A stretch of DNA of 8,969 nt from an uncultured Brevundimonas sp. (GCF_943913055.1 NZ_CALTWS010000116.1:1-8969), one strand, 5' to 3'. Counted from the stretch's first letter, positions 1 to 6,261 are shown. Program-made: numbers and translations. Notes: generated by a model not told the origin, from the sequence alone.

Positions 1-64
1 CCCCCGGCGCGCGCGCCGCCGCGCGCGCCCTCGACCGCCCCACCCATCGCCTGAAGCAGAGCCG

Positions 65-82
65 CTGACGCCGCTGCGTCAG
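65..82. repeat. 7-bp inverted repeat with 4-base loop upstream of the receptor gene
   Basis: CTGACGC (65-71) and GCGTCAG (76-82) are perfect inverse complements around the loop CGCT. The dyad lies 54 bases before the receptor start codon. No T-run follows, so it is not a standard intrinsic terminator. It could be an operator for the receptor operon, a weak terminator for an upstream gene, or chance in GC-rich DNA. The sequence does not match an operator I know, such as the CueR type. Confidence 0.4.
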
Positions 83-125
83 ATCCCGCGCCGCCGCCCG
101 GCCGCGCGGACACCTCTCTGTATTC

Positions 126-129
126 AGGA
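126..129 (+). promoter_or_regulatory. Ribosome binding site of the TonB-dependent receptor
   Basis: AGGA lies seven bases before the ATG at 137. It fixes this start: the frame stays open upstream to the window edge but has no ATG, GTG or TTG there, and the signal peptide begins directly at this ATG. Confidence 0.75.
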
Positions 130-136
130 TCCAACT

Positions 137-2245
137 ATGTCTCTCAAGACCACCGCTGCGCCTTGCGCGCTGCTGCTCGCCGCCTTCGCCGCTACCCCGT
201 CCATCGCCCGGGCCGAGCCCGTCGCACCACCGACCGAAGATCCCGTCACGACGCTGGACAGCGTGATCGTCACCGGCCGTCGCAACCCGGAAGACCCCGC
301 CGTCGTGGCCGAGGCCCGCGCCCTGTTGTCCCGCACCCCCGGAGCCGTCGCGGTCGTCTCGTCGGAGACCTATCAGGACCGCTATGCCCTGACCTTTGCC
401 GATACGCTGCGCAGCGTGCCCGGCGTCTTCGCTCAGCGCCGCTGGGGCGAGGAAGTGCGGCTGTCGATCCGCGGCTCGGGCATCGGCAACGGCGCGCACC
501 TGCGCGGCGTGCTGCTGGCCCAGGACGGCGTGCCCTTCAATGCGCCCGACGGCTTTGGCGAGTTTCAAGAGATCGATCCCCTGATCGCCCGCCATATCGA
601 TGTGTTCAAGGGCGGCAATGCCCTGCGTTTCGGCGGCGCGGCGCTTGGAGGAGCGATCAACGTGGTGACGCCGACCGGCCGCACGGCGGCCAGCCCCAAC
701 CTGATCCGGGTCGAAGGCGGCAGCTTCGACACCCTGCGCGGCCATGTCGCCCTGGCCCGTGATTGGGGCGACTGGGATTTGTATGCCGCCGCCACCTATG
801 GCCGGTCCGATGGCTTTCGCGACAATCAGGAATCGGAGTCCAAGCGGCTGACGCTCAACCTGGGCCGGTCGTTCGGTGAGGGGCGCGAGTTGCGCCTGAT
901 CGTTCAGGGCAATGATCTGGATCAGTCAGTGTCGTCCGCCGTCACCCGCCAGCAGGCCCTGACCAATCCGACCGCCGTGCCAGCGAACAATACGGCGCTG
1001 GGCTTTGCACGTGACGTGAAATCCCTGCGGACCACCGTCCTGGGCCGCTGGCGCGTCGACGACAGCCTGTCGTTCGAAGGGGCCCTCTATGTGGTGGATA
1101 AGGATCTCTACCACCCCATCTCCATCGTCATCGACCAGAACAGCTTGCAGTGGGGCGGCTATGGCCGTCTGGACTGGAACGGGCGGTTAGGCGGCATGCG
1201 GGCCGATGCCTATGCGGGGATCAGCTATCGCGGCGGCACGACCGACGCCTTCACCTTCGTCGCGGCAGGTGGTGCCCGTCCGGGTGCAAAGATCGGAGAC
1301 GCGGTCCAGGACGCGACCGGCATCGACGTCTTCGCCGAGGGACGCCTGTTCGTGACCGATCAACTGGCCCTGGTCGCGGGCGGCAGCTATGGCCGGGCCG
1401 AGCGGGACTACACGAACAATCTGGTCGCCAGCAACAGCGCCGAGACCACCTTCGACTGGTTCGCGCCACGCATCGGCCTGCTGTGGGAAGACGAGGCGGG
1501 CACCCAGGTCTATGCCAACCTGACCCGGTCGGTGGAGGCCCCGAACTATGGAGCTCTGGTCCAGGGCAGCGTGCCACAATTCGTACCGGTCGATATCCAG
1601 GACGCCTGGACCGCCGAGATCGGCACACGCGGTCGTCGCGGCCCCTTCACCTTCGACATCTCGGCCTATCGCGCCCAGATCGAGGGCGAACTGCTAAACT
1701 ATATTGTCGATCCGGCGCTCAACATTCCGGCCGCCACCTTCAATGCGGGCGACACCGTCCACCAGGGGGTCGAGGCGGGGCTGGACTGGCGGATCATGGA
1801 CAGCGCCGAAGGTCGCCTGACCTTGCGCCAGACCTATGCCTGGTCCGACTTTTTCTTCGAAGACGACCGGGTCTATGGCGACAACCGCCTGCCGGTAGTG
1901 CCGGAGCATCTGTATCGCGCCGAGCTGAAATACGCCCATCCCGCCGGATGGTTCGTTGCTCCCAGCGTGGAATGGTCTCCAACGGATGTGCTGATCGACT
2001 ACGCCAATACCCGCAGCGCCGCCGATGGCACACCGCTGACGGCACCAGACTATGCCATTCTGTCGCTGAATGCGGGCTGGAGCTTCGATAACGGCGTGTC
2101 GCTTTTCCTGGATGCGCGTAATCTGACGGACGACAACTACATCTCGACCGTCAATGCCGTGACCGACGCCCGCCGCGTCGCCAGCGCGGTCTTCGTGCCG
2201 GGCGAGGGGCGCTCGGCCTATCTGGGGGTGCGTTATGCATTCTGA
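137..2245 (+). CDS. TonB-dependent outer-membrane receptor (702 aa)
   Basis: Outer-membrane active transporter that would bring a scarce ligand into the periplasm using TonB-ExbBD energy. Residues 1-26 form a signal peptide with a hydrophobic core and an ARA|E cleavage site. A TonB-box-like stretch (DSVIVTG, 41-47) follows. The plug domain spans about 65-180, with the family signatures LRSVPGVF (91-98), RLSIRGSG (108-115), DGVPF (130-134) and VFKGGNALRFGG (156-167) followed by GGAINVVTPTG. The remainder is a 22-strand-type barrel rich in aromatic and charged residues, with a TonB-receptor C-terminal region (LFLDARNLTDDNY) and a terminal Phe (LGVRYAF). Length is normal for the family, and the plug resembles the FecA-like group. 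It is first in a unit with PepSY and PCu(A)C genes, which suggests a copper or other metal ligand. The mature protein has no Cys and only two Met, so a Met/Cys copper site like that of OprC is unlikely. A ferric siderophore, a copper chelate or another organic ligand all remain possible. Family call firm, substrate unknown. Confidence 0.95.
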   Translation: MSLKTTAAPCALLLAAFAATPSIARAEPVAPPTEDPVTTLDSVIVTGRRNPEDPAVVAEARALLSRTPGAVAVVSSETYQDRYALTFADTLRSVPGVFAQRRWGEEVRLSIRGSGIGNGAHLRGVLLAQDGVPFNAPDGFGEFQEIDPLIARHIDVFKGGNALRFGGAALGGAINVVTPTGRTAASPNLIRVEGGSFDTLRGHVALARDWGDWDLYAAATYGRSDGFRDNQESESKRLTLNLGRSFGEGRELRLIVQGNDLDQSVSSAVTRQQALTNPTAVPANNTALGFARDVKSLRTTVLGRWRVDDSLSFEGALYVVDKDLYHPISIVIDQNSLQWGGYGRLDWNGRLGGMRADAYAGISYRGGTTDAFTFVAAGGARPGAKIGDAVQDATGIDVFAEGRLFVTDQLALVAGGSYGRAERDYTNNLVASNSAETTFDWFAPRIGLLWEDEAGTQVYANLTRSVEAPNYGALVQGSVPQFVPVDIQDAWTAEIGTRGRRGPFTFDISAYRAQIEGELLNYIVDPALNIPAATFNAGDTVHQGVEAGLDWRIMDSAEGRLTLRQTYAWSDFFFEDDRVYGDNRLPVVPEHLYRAELKYAHPAGWFVAPSVEWSPTDVLIDYANTRSAADGTPLTAPDYAILSLNAGWSFDNGVSLFLDARNLTDDNYISTVNAVTDARRVASAVFVPGEGRSAYLGVRYAF

Positions 2246-3584
2246 GCCTGCCAACACCGCCCTGTCCGGCAGTTACCGCGCGGTCTGGCGCTGGCATTTC
2301 TATGCCGGGTTTCTGGTCCTGCCGTTCCTGATGCTGATGGCCCTGACCGGGGGGCTTTATCTGTTCAAGGCCGAGATTGACGACGCCATCTATCGGCCGA
2401 TGGCCACGGTGGAGGCGCGGGGCACACCCGCGTCTCCGGACCGCTGGCTCGCCGCCGCCCGCGTCGGCACAGGCGGCGAGGTGACCAATGTGCTGGTACC
2501 TGACAGGCCCGATCGCGCCATCCAGATGGTCGTGCGCCTGCCCGACGACAGCCGCCGCATCGCCTTCGTCGACCCCTACAGCGCAGAGCTGAAGGGCGTG
2601 ACGACCTATGTCGGCCTGACCGAGACCATCAAGCGGATCCATAGTCTGGAGCAGTTCGGGCCGGTCATGAACCTGGTGGTCGAGATCGTGGCGGGCTGGG
2701 CCATCATCCTGTTCGCCACCGGCCTTTTCCTGTGGTGGCCACGCAAGCGGAACGTGGCCGTGACCACGCTGAAGGCCACCGATCCGAAGCGTCGGCCGTT
2801 CTGGCGCGACCTGCACGCCCTGACGGGTCTCTATGCGGGGGGCATCATCCTGTTCCTGGCGGTGACCGGCATGCCGTGGTCGTCCGTCTGGGGCGGTCAG
2901 GTGCTTAAGGCCATGAACGAGGCGGGTCTGGGGCGGCCCAAGGCTCCGTCCGCCGCCTCGTCCTGGACCCATGCCGAGCATGACGACAAGCCCAAGGGCG
3001 CGGGCTGGGCGCTGGAGCATTCCGGCGTTACCACCGACCACCAGATGGCCCCGCCGCGCCTGTCGCTGGTGATCGACCGCGCCGAGGCCATGCGACTGCC
3101 GCGACCCTATACGGTCTCCATCCCGGCCTCGGCGGACCGGGCCTATGCCGTGGCGCGCCAGAACGAGCGGGTCCAGGACAGCCGCGCCCTCTATGTCGAC
3201 GGCACGACCGGCGCACTGAGAGCCGACATCCGCTACGAACAGTATGGCTGGGGGGCCAGGGCCTTCGAATGGGGCATCTTCACCCATCAGGGCACGCAGT
3301 ACGGTCAGATCAATCGCATCGTCATGCTGCTGGGCTGTAGCGCGGTCTGGGTGCTGGCGATCAGCGGCCTGATGATGTGGTGGAAGCGGCGGCCCGCCAG
3401 ACCCGGCCTGTCGTCGCTGGGGGCCCCGCCCGCCCCCACCGGCCTGCGGGCCCGTGCCGCAGTTCTGGGCATCGTCATTCCCTTGAGTATTTTCTATCCA
3501 CTCACCGGGCTCAGCCTTCTGGCTGCGCTGGCCATAGACCGCATTGTCTCGCGGTTGGTGCGGCCCCGTCCGGTCGCGTCCTGA
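2235..3584 (+). CDS. PepSY-associated transmembrane protein, PiuB-like (449 aa)
   Basis: Inner-membrane protein of the PepSY_TM group, often found beside TonB receptors for metals and proposed to act as a metal reductase or in metal release; its biochemistry is poorly settled. Membrane segments lie near residues 22-44, 146-168, 196-212, 360-383 and 409-434. Family signatures are YRAVWRWHFYAGFLVLPF at the N-terminus, the ATGLFLWWPRKR end of segment 2 (near 160-172), DLHALTGLY (192-200) and FTHQGTQYGQINR (349-361). Histidines H21, H136, H194 and H351 sit at the usual family positions near the membrane and are candidates for haem or metal binding. The two soluble regions (about 45-145 and 213-358) would be periplasmic, and the second holds a His-rich stretch at 246-271. 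The ATG lies inside the receptor's last codons (11-base overlap), with GGGGG at 2224-2228 as the likely ribosome binding site, which points to translational coupling. Exact function is not readable from the sequence. Confidence 0.9.
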   Translation: MHSEPANTALSGSYRAVWRWHFYAGFLVLPFLMLMALTGGLYLFKAEIDDAIYRPMATVEARGTPASPDRWLAAARVGTGGEVTNVLVPDRPDRAIQMVVRLPDDSRRIAFVDPYSAELKGVTTYVGLTETIKRIHSLEQFGPVMNLVVEIVAGWAIILFATGLFLWWPRKRNVAVTTLKATDPKRRPFWRDLHALTGLYAGGIILFLAVTGMPWSSVWGGQVLKAMNEAGLGRPKAPSAASSWTHAEHDDKPKGAGWALEHSGVTTDHQMAPPRLSLVIDRAEAMRLPRPYTVSIPASADRAYAVARQNERVQDSRALYVDGTTGALRADIRYEQYGWGARAFEWGIFTHQGTQYGQINRIVMLLGCSAVWVLAISGLMMWWKRRPARPGLSSLGAPPAPTGLRARAAVLGIVIPLSIFYPLTGLSLLAALAIDRIVSRLVRPRPVAS

Positions 3585-3589
3585 AAGGA
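3584..3589 (+). promoter_or_regulatory. Ribosome binding site of the PCu(A)C gene
   Basis: AAAGGA overlaps the PepSY stop codon region and lies nine bases before the ATG at 3599. It decides the start: the frame is open further upstream through the PepSY gene, but only this ATG is followed directly by a lipoprotein signal peptide. Confidence 0.7.
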
Positions 3590-3598
3590 TCCCTCACC

Positions 3599-4063
3599 AT
3601 GAAGCCTATCCTGATCCTCGCCGCCGCCTCGACCACCCTCGCCGCCTGTTCGGCCCAGCCTGAAAACGCGGCCCTGGCCGTGGTCGAAGCCACCGACGCC
3701 GTTTGCCGCCCGACACCCAATGGGCGGGACATCACCGGCTGCTACGTCACCCTGACCGCCAGCCAGGCCGACCGGCTGGTCTCCGTCGCTTCGCCATCGG
3801 CCGGCACCGCCGAAATCCACGAGATGAAGACCGAGGGCGGCATCATGAAGATGGCGGAACTGCCCGAGGGCCTGGCCCTGCCTGCAGGCGAGGCGGTCAG
3901 TCTGAAGCCGGGCGGCAACCACATCATGCTGATGCAGGTGAAGAGCCCGCTGGCGGCAGGGGACACCGTCTCCCTGACGCTGACGTTCGAGAAGGCGGCT
4001 CCGCTGGGGGTCCGCGCTGCGGTCGGCCAGCCTGCGCCCACCGGGGGCCACACCGGCCACTGA
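3599..4063 (+). CDS. PCu(A)C-family periplasmic copper chaperone, lipoprotein (154 aa)
   Basis: Members of this family bind Cu(I) in the periplasm and, with Sco proteins, help deliver copper to cytochrome c oxidase. Residues 1-16 are a lipoprotein signal peptide with the lipobox LAAC, so C17 would be lipidated. The copper motif is clear: H74 (in IHEM), M85 ten residues later, then H108 and M110 in GNHIMLM, close to the family pattern H-x10-M-x21-H-x-M (one residue longer here in the second gap). The fold signatures RPTPNG...GCYVTLT and KSPLAAGDTVSLTLTFE surround it. Two oddities: C36 and C48 flank the loop after the first strand and could form a disulphide, and the tail ends GGHTGH, adding H151 and H154. 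Length is typical. It follows the PepSY gene by 14 bases, so co-transcription with the receptor is likely. Family call firm; the partner (oxidase assembly or copper uptake) is inferred. Confidence 0.93.
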   Translation: MKPILILAAASTTLAACSAQPENAALAVVEATDAVCRPTPNGRDITGCYVTLTASQADRLVSVASPSAGTAEIHEMKTEGGIMKMAELPEGLALPAGEAVSLKPGGNHIMLMQVKSPLAAGDTVSLTLTFEKAAPLGVRAAVGQPAPTGGHTGH

Positions 4064-4075
4064 CGTCGCAATCAC

Positions 4076-4119
4076 GCGCGAGCCTGACAAACGGGATCGA
4101 ACCGTCTAAAGGCTCGCGC
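4076..4119. repeat. 10-bp perfect inverted repeat in the gap before ychF
   Basis: GCGCGAGCCT (4076-4085) and AGGCTCGCGC (4110-4119) pair perfectly around a 24-base loop, which itself contains ACGG (4091-4094) and CCGT (4102-4105), allowing a nested stem. It fills most of the 79-base gap between the PCu(A)C stop and the ychF start. No T-run follows the right arm, so it is not a textbook intrinsic terminator. It may stop or attenuate transcription from the receptor operon, or fold in the ychF 5' leader. Confidence 0.6.
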
Positions 4120-4142
4120 TCATTGCAAACCATCGGAACGTC

Positions 4143-5243
4143 ATGGCCCTGAAAGTCGCGATCGTCGGCCTGCCCAACGTCGGCAAGTCCACCCTGTTCA
4201 ATGCCCTGACCAAGACGGCGGCCGCCCAGGCGGCCAACTATCCGTTCTGCACGATCGAGCCGAACACCGGCGACGTCGCCGTGCCCGAGCCGCGCCTGGA
4301 CGTGCTGGCCGAGATCGCAGGCTCCAAGGAGATCATCCCCTCGCGCATCACCTTCGTGGACATCGCCGGCCTGGTCCGCGGCGCGTCCAAGGGCGAGGGT
4401 CTGGGCAACCAGTTCCTGGCCAACATCCGCGACTGCGACGCCGTGGCCTTCGTCGCGCGCTGTTTCGTCGACGACGATATCACCCATGTCGAGAACCGCA
4501 TCGACCCGGTGTCCGACCTCGACATCATCGAGACCGAGCTGATGCTGGCCGATCTGGAAAGCCTGGAGCGTCGCCGTGTCCAGATGGAGAAACGCGCCAA
4601 GGGCGGCGACAAGGAGAGCCAGCAGAGCCTCAAGCTGGTCGATCTGGCCCTGTCGAAGCTGAACGCCGGCAAGCCTGCGCGGACGGCCCTGCCCGAGGTC
4701 TCCAAGGAGGACCGCAAGGCCTGGGACATGCTGCAACTGCTGACCGCACTGCCCGCCCTCTACGTCGCCAATGTGGACGAAGGCTCGGCCGACAAGGGCA
4801 ATGAGCTGTCCGACCGCGTCGCCGAGCGGGCCAAGGCCGACGGCGCCAACACCGTCGTCATCTCCGCCAAGATCGACTCCGAACTCGCCGTGCTGGACGA
4901 GGCCGAGCAGCTGGAGTTCCTGGAAAGCCTGGGACTGGCCGAGCCGGGCCTGAACCGCCTCATCCGGGAGGCCTACGCCCTGCTGGGTCTGCAATCCTAT
5001 TTCACGGTAGGCCCGAAGGAGGCCCGCGCCTGGACCATCCCGGTCGGCGCCACGGCTCCGCAGGCCGCGGGCGTCATCCATACCGACTTCGAAAAGGGCT
5101 TCATCCGAGCCGAGACCATCGCCTACGACGACTTCGTCGCCCTGCGCGGCGAGGCCAAGGCGCGCGAGGCCGGCAAGCTGCGGGCCGAGGGCAAGTCCTA
5201 TGTCGTCAAGGACGGCGACGTGATGAACTTCCTGTTTAACTGA
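4143..5243 (+). CDS. ychF: Redox-responsive, ribosome-associated ATPase YchF (366 aa)
   Basis: Universally conserved P-loop NTPase of the Obg/HAS group (bacterial counterpart of eukaryotic OLA1) that binds ribosomes and prefers ATP over GTP; it has been linked to translation quality and oxidative-stress responses. The G1 P-loop is GLPNVGKS (9-16), Walker B/G3 is DIAGL (73-77) with a hydrophobic residue where classical GTPases carry catalytic Gln, and the G4 position is NVDE (210-213) instead of NKxD, the change that goes with ATP specificity. A charged helical, coiled-coil-like insertion lies at about 126-190, and a TGS domain at about 282-365 ends in the typical KDGDVMNFLFN. Length matches the family. 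The start is MALKVAIVGLPNVGKS, with only a weak GGAA (4135-4138) four bases upstream. In many proteobacteria pth lies directly upstream; here a PCu(A)C gene does. A weak promoter-like pair in the preceding gap (CTGACA 4084-4089, TCTAAA 4105-4110) is not convincing. Confidence 0.98.
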   Translation: MALKVAIVGLPNVGKSTLFNALTKTAAAQAANYPFCTIEPNTGDVAVPEPRLDVLAEIAGSKEIIPSRITFVDIAGLVRGASKGEGLGNQFLANIRDCDAVAFVARCFVDDDITHVENRIDPVSDLDIIETELMLADLESLERRRVQMEKRAKGGDKESQQSLKLVDLALSKLNAGKPARTALPEVSKEDRKAWDMLQLLTALPALYVANVDEGSADKGNELSDRVAERAKADGANTVVISAKIDSELAVLDEAEQLEFLESLGLAEPGLNRLIREAYALLGLQSYFTVGPKEARAWTIPVGATAPQAAGVIHTDFEKGFIRAETIAYDDFVALRGEAKAREAGKLRAEGKSYVVKDGDVMNFLFN

Positions 5244-5372
5244 CGCTGTTCTGCGAAGCGGTGCCGTTTACCGAGATCGACAACTTCATGATCACAATTC
5301 GCCGGTAACGCTTGCATCTGTCGCGCGTATTTGCGACCCGTTCGTGCAGTGTCGAGAACAGGGGGCGCCCGA

Positions 5373-5636
5373 ATGACTCAGAACACCAATCCGTGGGCGA
5401 CCCAGGTCGATCCTCTGGCTCAGGACATCGCGGCCGTGCTCAAACGCATGGGCGGCTCGGCGCATCAGCGCGATGTGGTCCAGTGCGTCGCGGCCATCAA
5501 ACGCCAGCGTGGCGAAACGGTTGCCCAGGACCTGGCCAACAGGATCGTCGAAGTGTTCGAGCGTTACCGCGACCTGTTCTTCCGTCCCTACGGCGAAGGC
5601 TCCATGCGCTGGGCCCTGCAACCCGGCGTCGCCTGA
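5373..5636 (+). CDS. Small conserved-looking hypothetical protein, possible winged-helix (87 aa)
   Basis: I do not recognise this gene. It encodes a soluble protein with no signal peptide or membrane segment. The ATG at 5373 is chosen because GGGGG (5361-5365) lies seven bases upstream; a TTG at 5331 would add 14 residues but has no comparable site. Predicted layout by eye: helix at about 15-26 (LAQDIAAVLKRM), helix at 29-43, helix at 48-65, then a two-strand hairpin FFRPYGEGSMRWAL (69-82). Helix-helix-helix followed by a beta hairpin with a Gly-rich turn and a final WAL resembles winged-helix modules found in DNA-binding or restriction-associated proteins. One Cys (C38) is present. It lies 129 bases after ychF and ends 26 bases before a terminator. 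The intervening 5244-5372 shows no clear promoter or terminator. Coding is supported by the ribosome binding site, codon use and the position between a gene and a terminator; the function is a guess. Confidence 0.75.
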   Translation: MTQNTNPWATQVDPLAQDIAAVLKRMGGSAHQRDVVQCVAAIKRQRGETVAQDLANRIVEVFERYRDLFFRPYGEGSMRWALQPGVA

Positions 5637-5662
5637 TCTTCTGATCTTGCCGACCACGACAA

Positions 5663-5688
5663 AGGCCCGCGATCGAAATCGCGGGCCT
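5663..5688 (-). terminator. Hairpin terminator between convergent genes
   Basis: An 11-bp perfect stem (AGGCCCGCGAT at 5663-5673 pairing with ATCGCGGGCCT at 5678-5688) closes a CGAA loop. Read on the minus strand it is followed by a short T-run (TTTG), so it best serves the beta-barrel gene that ends at 5712. It also lies just past the + strand gene ending at 5636 and probably stops both transcripts. Confidence 0.85.
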
Positions 5689-5711
5689 CGTCAATTCCAG
5701 CCTGAGTTGGC

Positions 5712-6239
5712 TTAGAAGCGGCGGATGTAGCTGACGCCGTAGGTGTCGACTTCGCCGCCATCATCGCGGAAGTCTCGGCGCGTCCAGTCACCGCGGATGC
5801 CGTTCTGACCATCGAAGAAGTAGTTGGCCCCGGCACCGTAGTTGACGCTTTCGCCGTCCTCGGAGGCGCTGACGCCCGGGATTTCGGCCTTGATCTTGGT
5901 CGTGCCATAGCCGACGCGACCGAACAGTTCGAAGTTGTCGTTGATGGGCAGGGTGCCTACGCCATAGATGGCGGCGTCATACTCGTGCTTCAGTTTGCCC
6001 TCGACGCCGGCGACGGTGAAGTCGTCGTCACGGACGCCGAACGAGGCTTCGCCCTCGGCACCGATGTAGCGGTTGAACTTGGCTCCGATTCGGCCGGTGA
6101 CGGCGCCCAAGTCGCCGTCGCTGCCGTCCAGTTGCGTGTAGCCGATCGAGCCCTGCCATTGCGGGTTCGGGATGCTCTGTGCCATGGCGGGCGCGGCGAT
6201 CACAGTAAGAGCAGCGGTGGCGAGAAGAATGTTACGCAT
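5712..6239 (-). CDS. Small outer-membrane beta-barrel protein (175 aa)
   Basis: Predicted eight-stranded outer-membrane barrel of the OmpA-like/OMP_b-brl type. Residues 1-20 are a signal peptide (MRNILLATAALTVIAAPAMA, cleavage before Q21). The mature part alternates hydrophobic and polar residues in strand-sized blocks: WQGSIGYTQL, AVTGRIGAKFNRYIGAEGEASFGV, YDAAIYGVGTLPI, FELFGRVGYGTTKIKA, VNYGAGANYFF, GIRGDWTRRDF, VDTYGVSYIRRF. It ends in Phe, the usual signal for BAM-mediated insertion. Loops are short and rich in Asp and Gly, giving an acidic surface. GAGGA (minus strand, 6251-6255) lies 11 bases before the start, a slightly long spacing. A hairpin-forming palindrome sits just upstream in the probable leader. 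It stands alone, convergent with the + strand genes and separated from ppdK by 182 bases. The specific role (structural barrel, adhesion or small pore) cannot be read from the sequence. Confidence 0.9.
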   Translation of the reverse strand: MRNILLATAALTVIAAPAMAQSIPNPQWQGSIGYTQLDGSDGDLGAVTGRIGAKFNRYIGAEGEASFGVRDDDFTVAGVEGKLKHEYDAAIYGVGTLPINDNFELFGRVGYGTTKIKAEIPGVSASEDGESVNYGAGANYFFDGQNGIRGDWTRRDFRDDGGEVDTYGVSYIRRF

Positions 6240-6261
6240 TGTTTCTTGTATCCTCTAGATG

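Larger units (their letters stand above)
1..136 (+). other. GC-extreme leader upstream of the receptor operon
   Basis: This stretch is about 82% G+C over its first 120 bases, and the first 30 bases are G or C only. A reading frame from base 3 runs to a TGA at 66-68 and would end in ...ALDRPTHRLKQSR, with G or C at nearly every third position, so it may be the tail of an upstream gene on the same strand. A second frame ends at a TGA at 52-54 and is Pro/Ala-rich, so the assignment is uncertain. A dyad at 65-82 overlaps the first of these stops. I see no convincing sigma-70-type promoter; the only AT-richer patch is 113-136, which carries the receptor's ribosome binding site. Confidence 0.5.

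Noticed and set aside
86..109. CCGCGC / GCGCGG hairpin in the leader
   Set aside because: Short GC-only arms with a 12-base loop are common in DNA above 80% GC.
2151..3287. Long open frame on the minus strand (about 378 codons) opposite the PepSY gene
   Set aside because: Long antisense frames are expected in very GC-rich DNA. The + strand has clear PepSY_TM signatures, and the antisense product is low-complexity with no domain or signal I recognise.
3377..3598. N-terminal extension of the PCu(A)C gene by 74 codons
   Set aside because: It overlaps the PepSY coding frame, has no family similarity, and would bury the lipoprotein signal peptide that begins at the ATG at 3599 behind a good ribosome binding site.
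3924..5081. Long minus-strand open frame (about 385 codons) opposite ychF
   Set aside because: It is the complement of the unmistakable YchF coding frame and shows repetitive Gly/Leu/Gln/Asp composition typical of an antisense shadow.
5246..5361. CTGTTCT (5246-5252) and AGAACAG (5355-5361) as an inverted repeat around the gap after ychF
   Set aside because: Seven bases over a 102-base separation is readily expected by chance, and no supporting structure lies between.
5331..5372. TTG start adding 14 residues to the 87-residue protein
   Set aside because: No ribosome binding site precedes it, while the ATG at 5373 has GGGGG at suitable spacing. Only protein or orthologue data could settle it.
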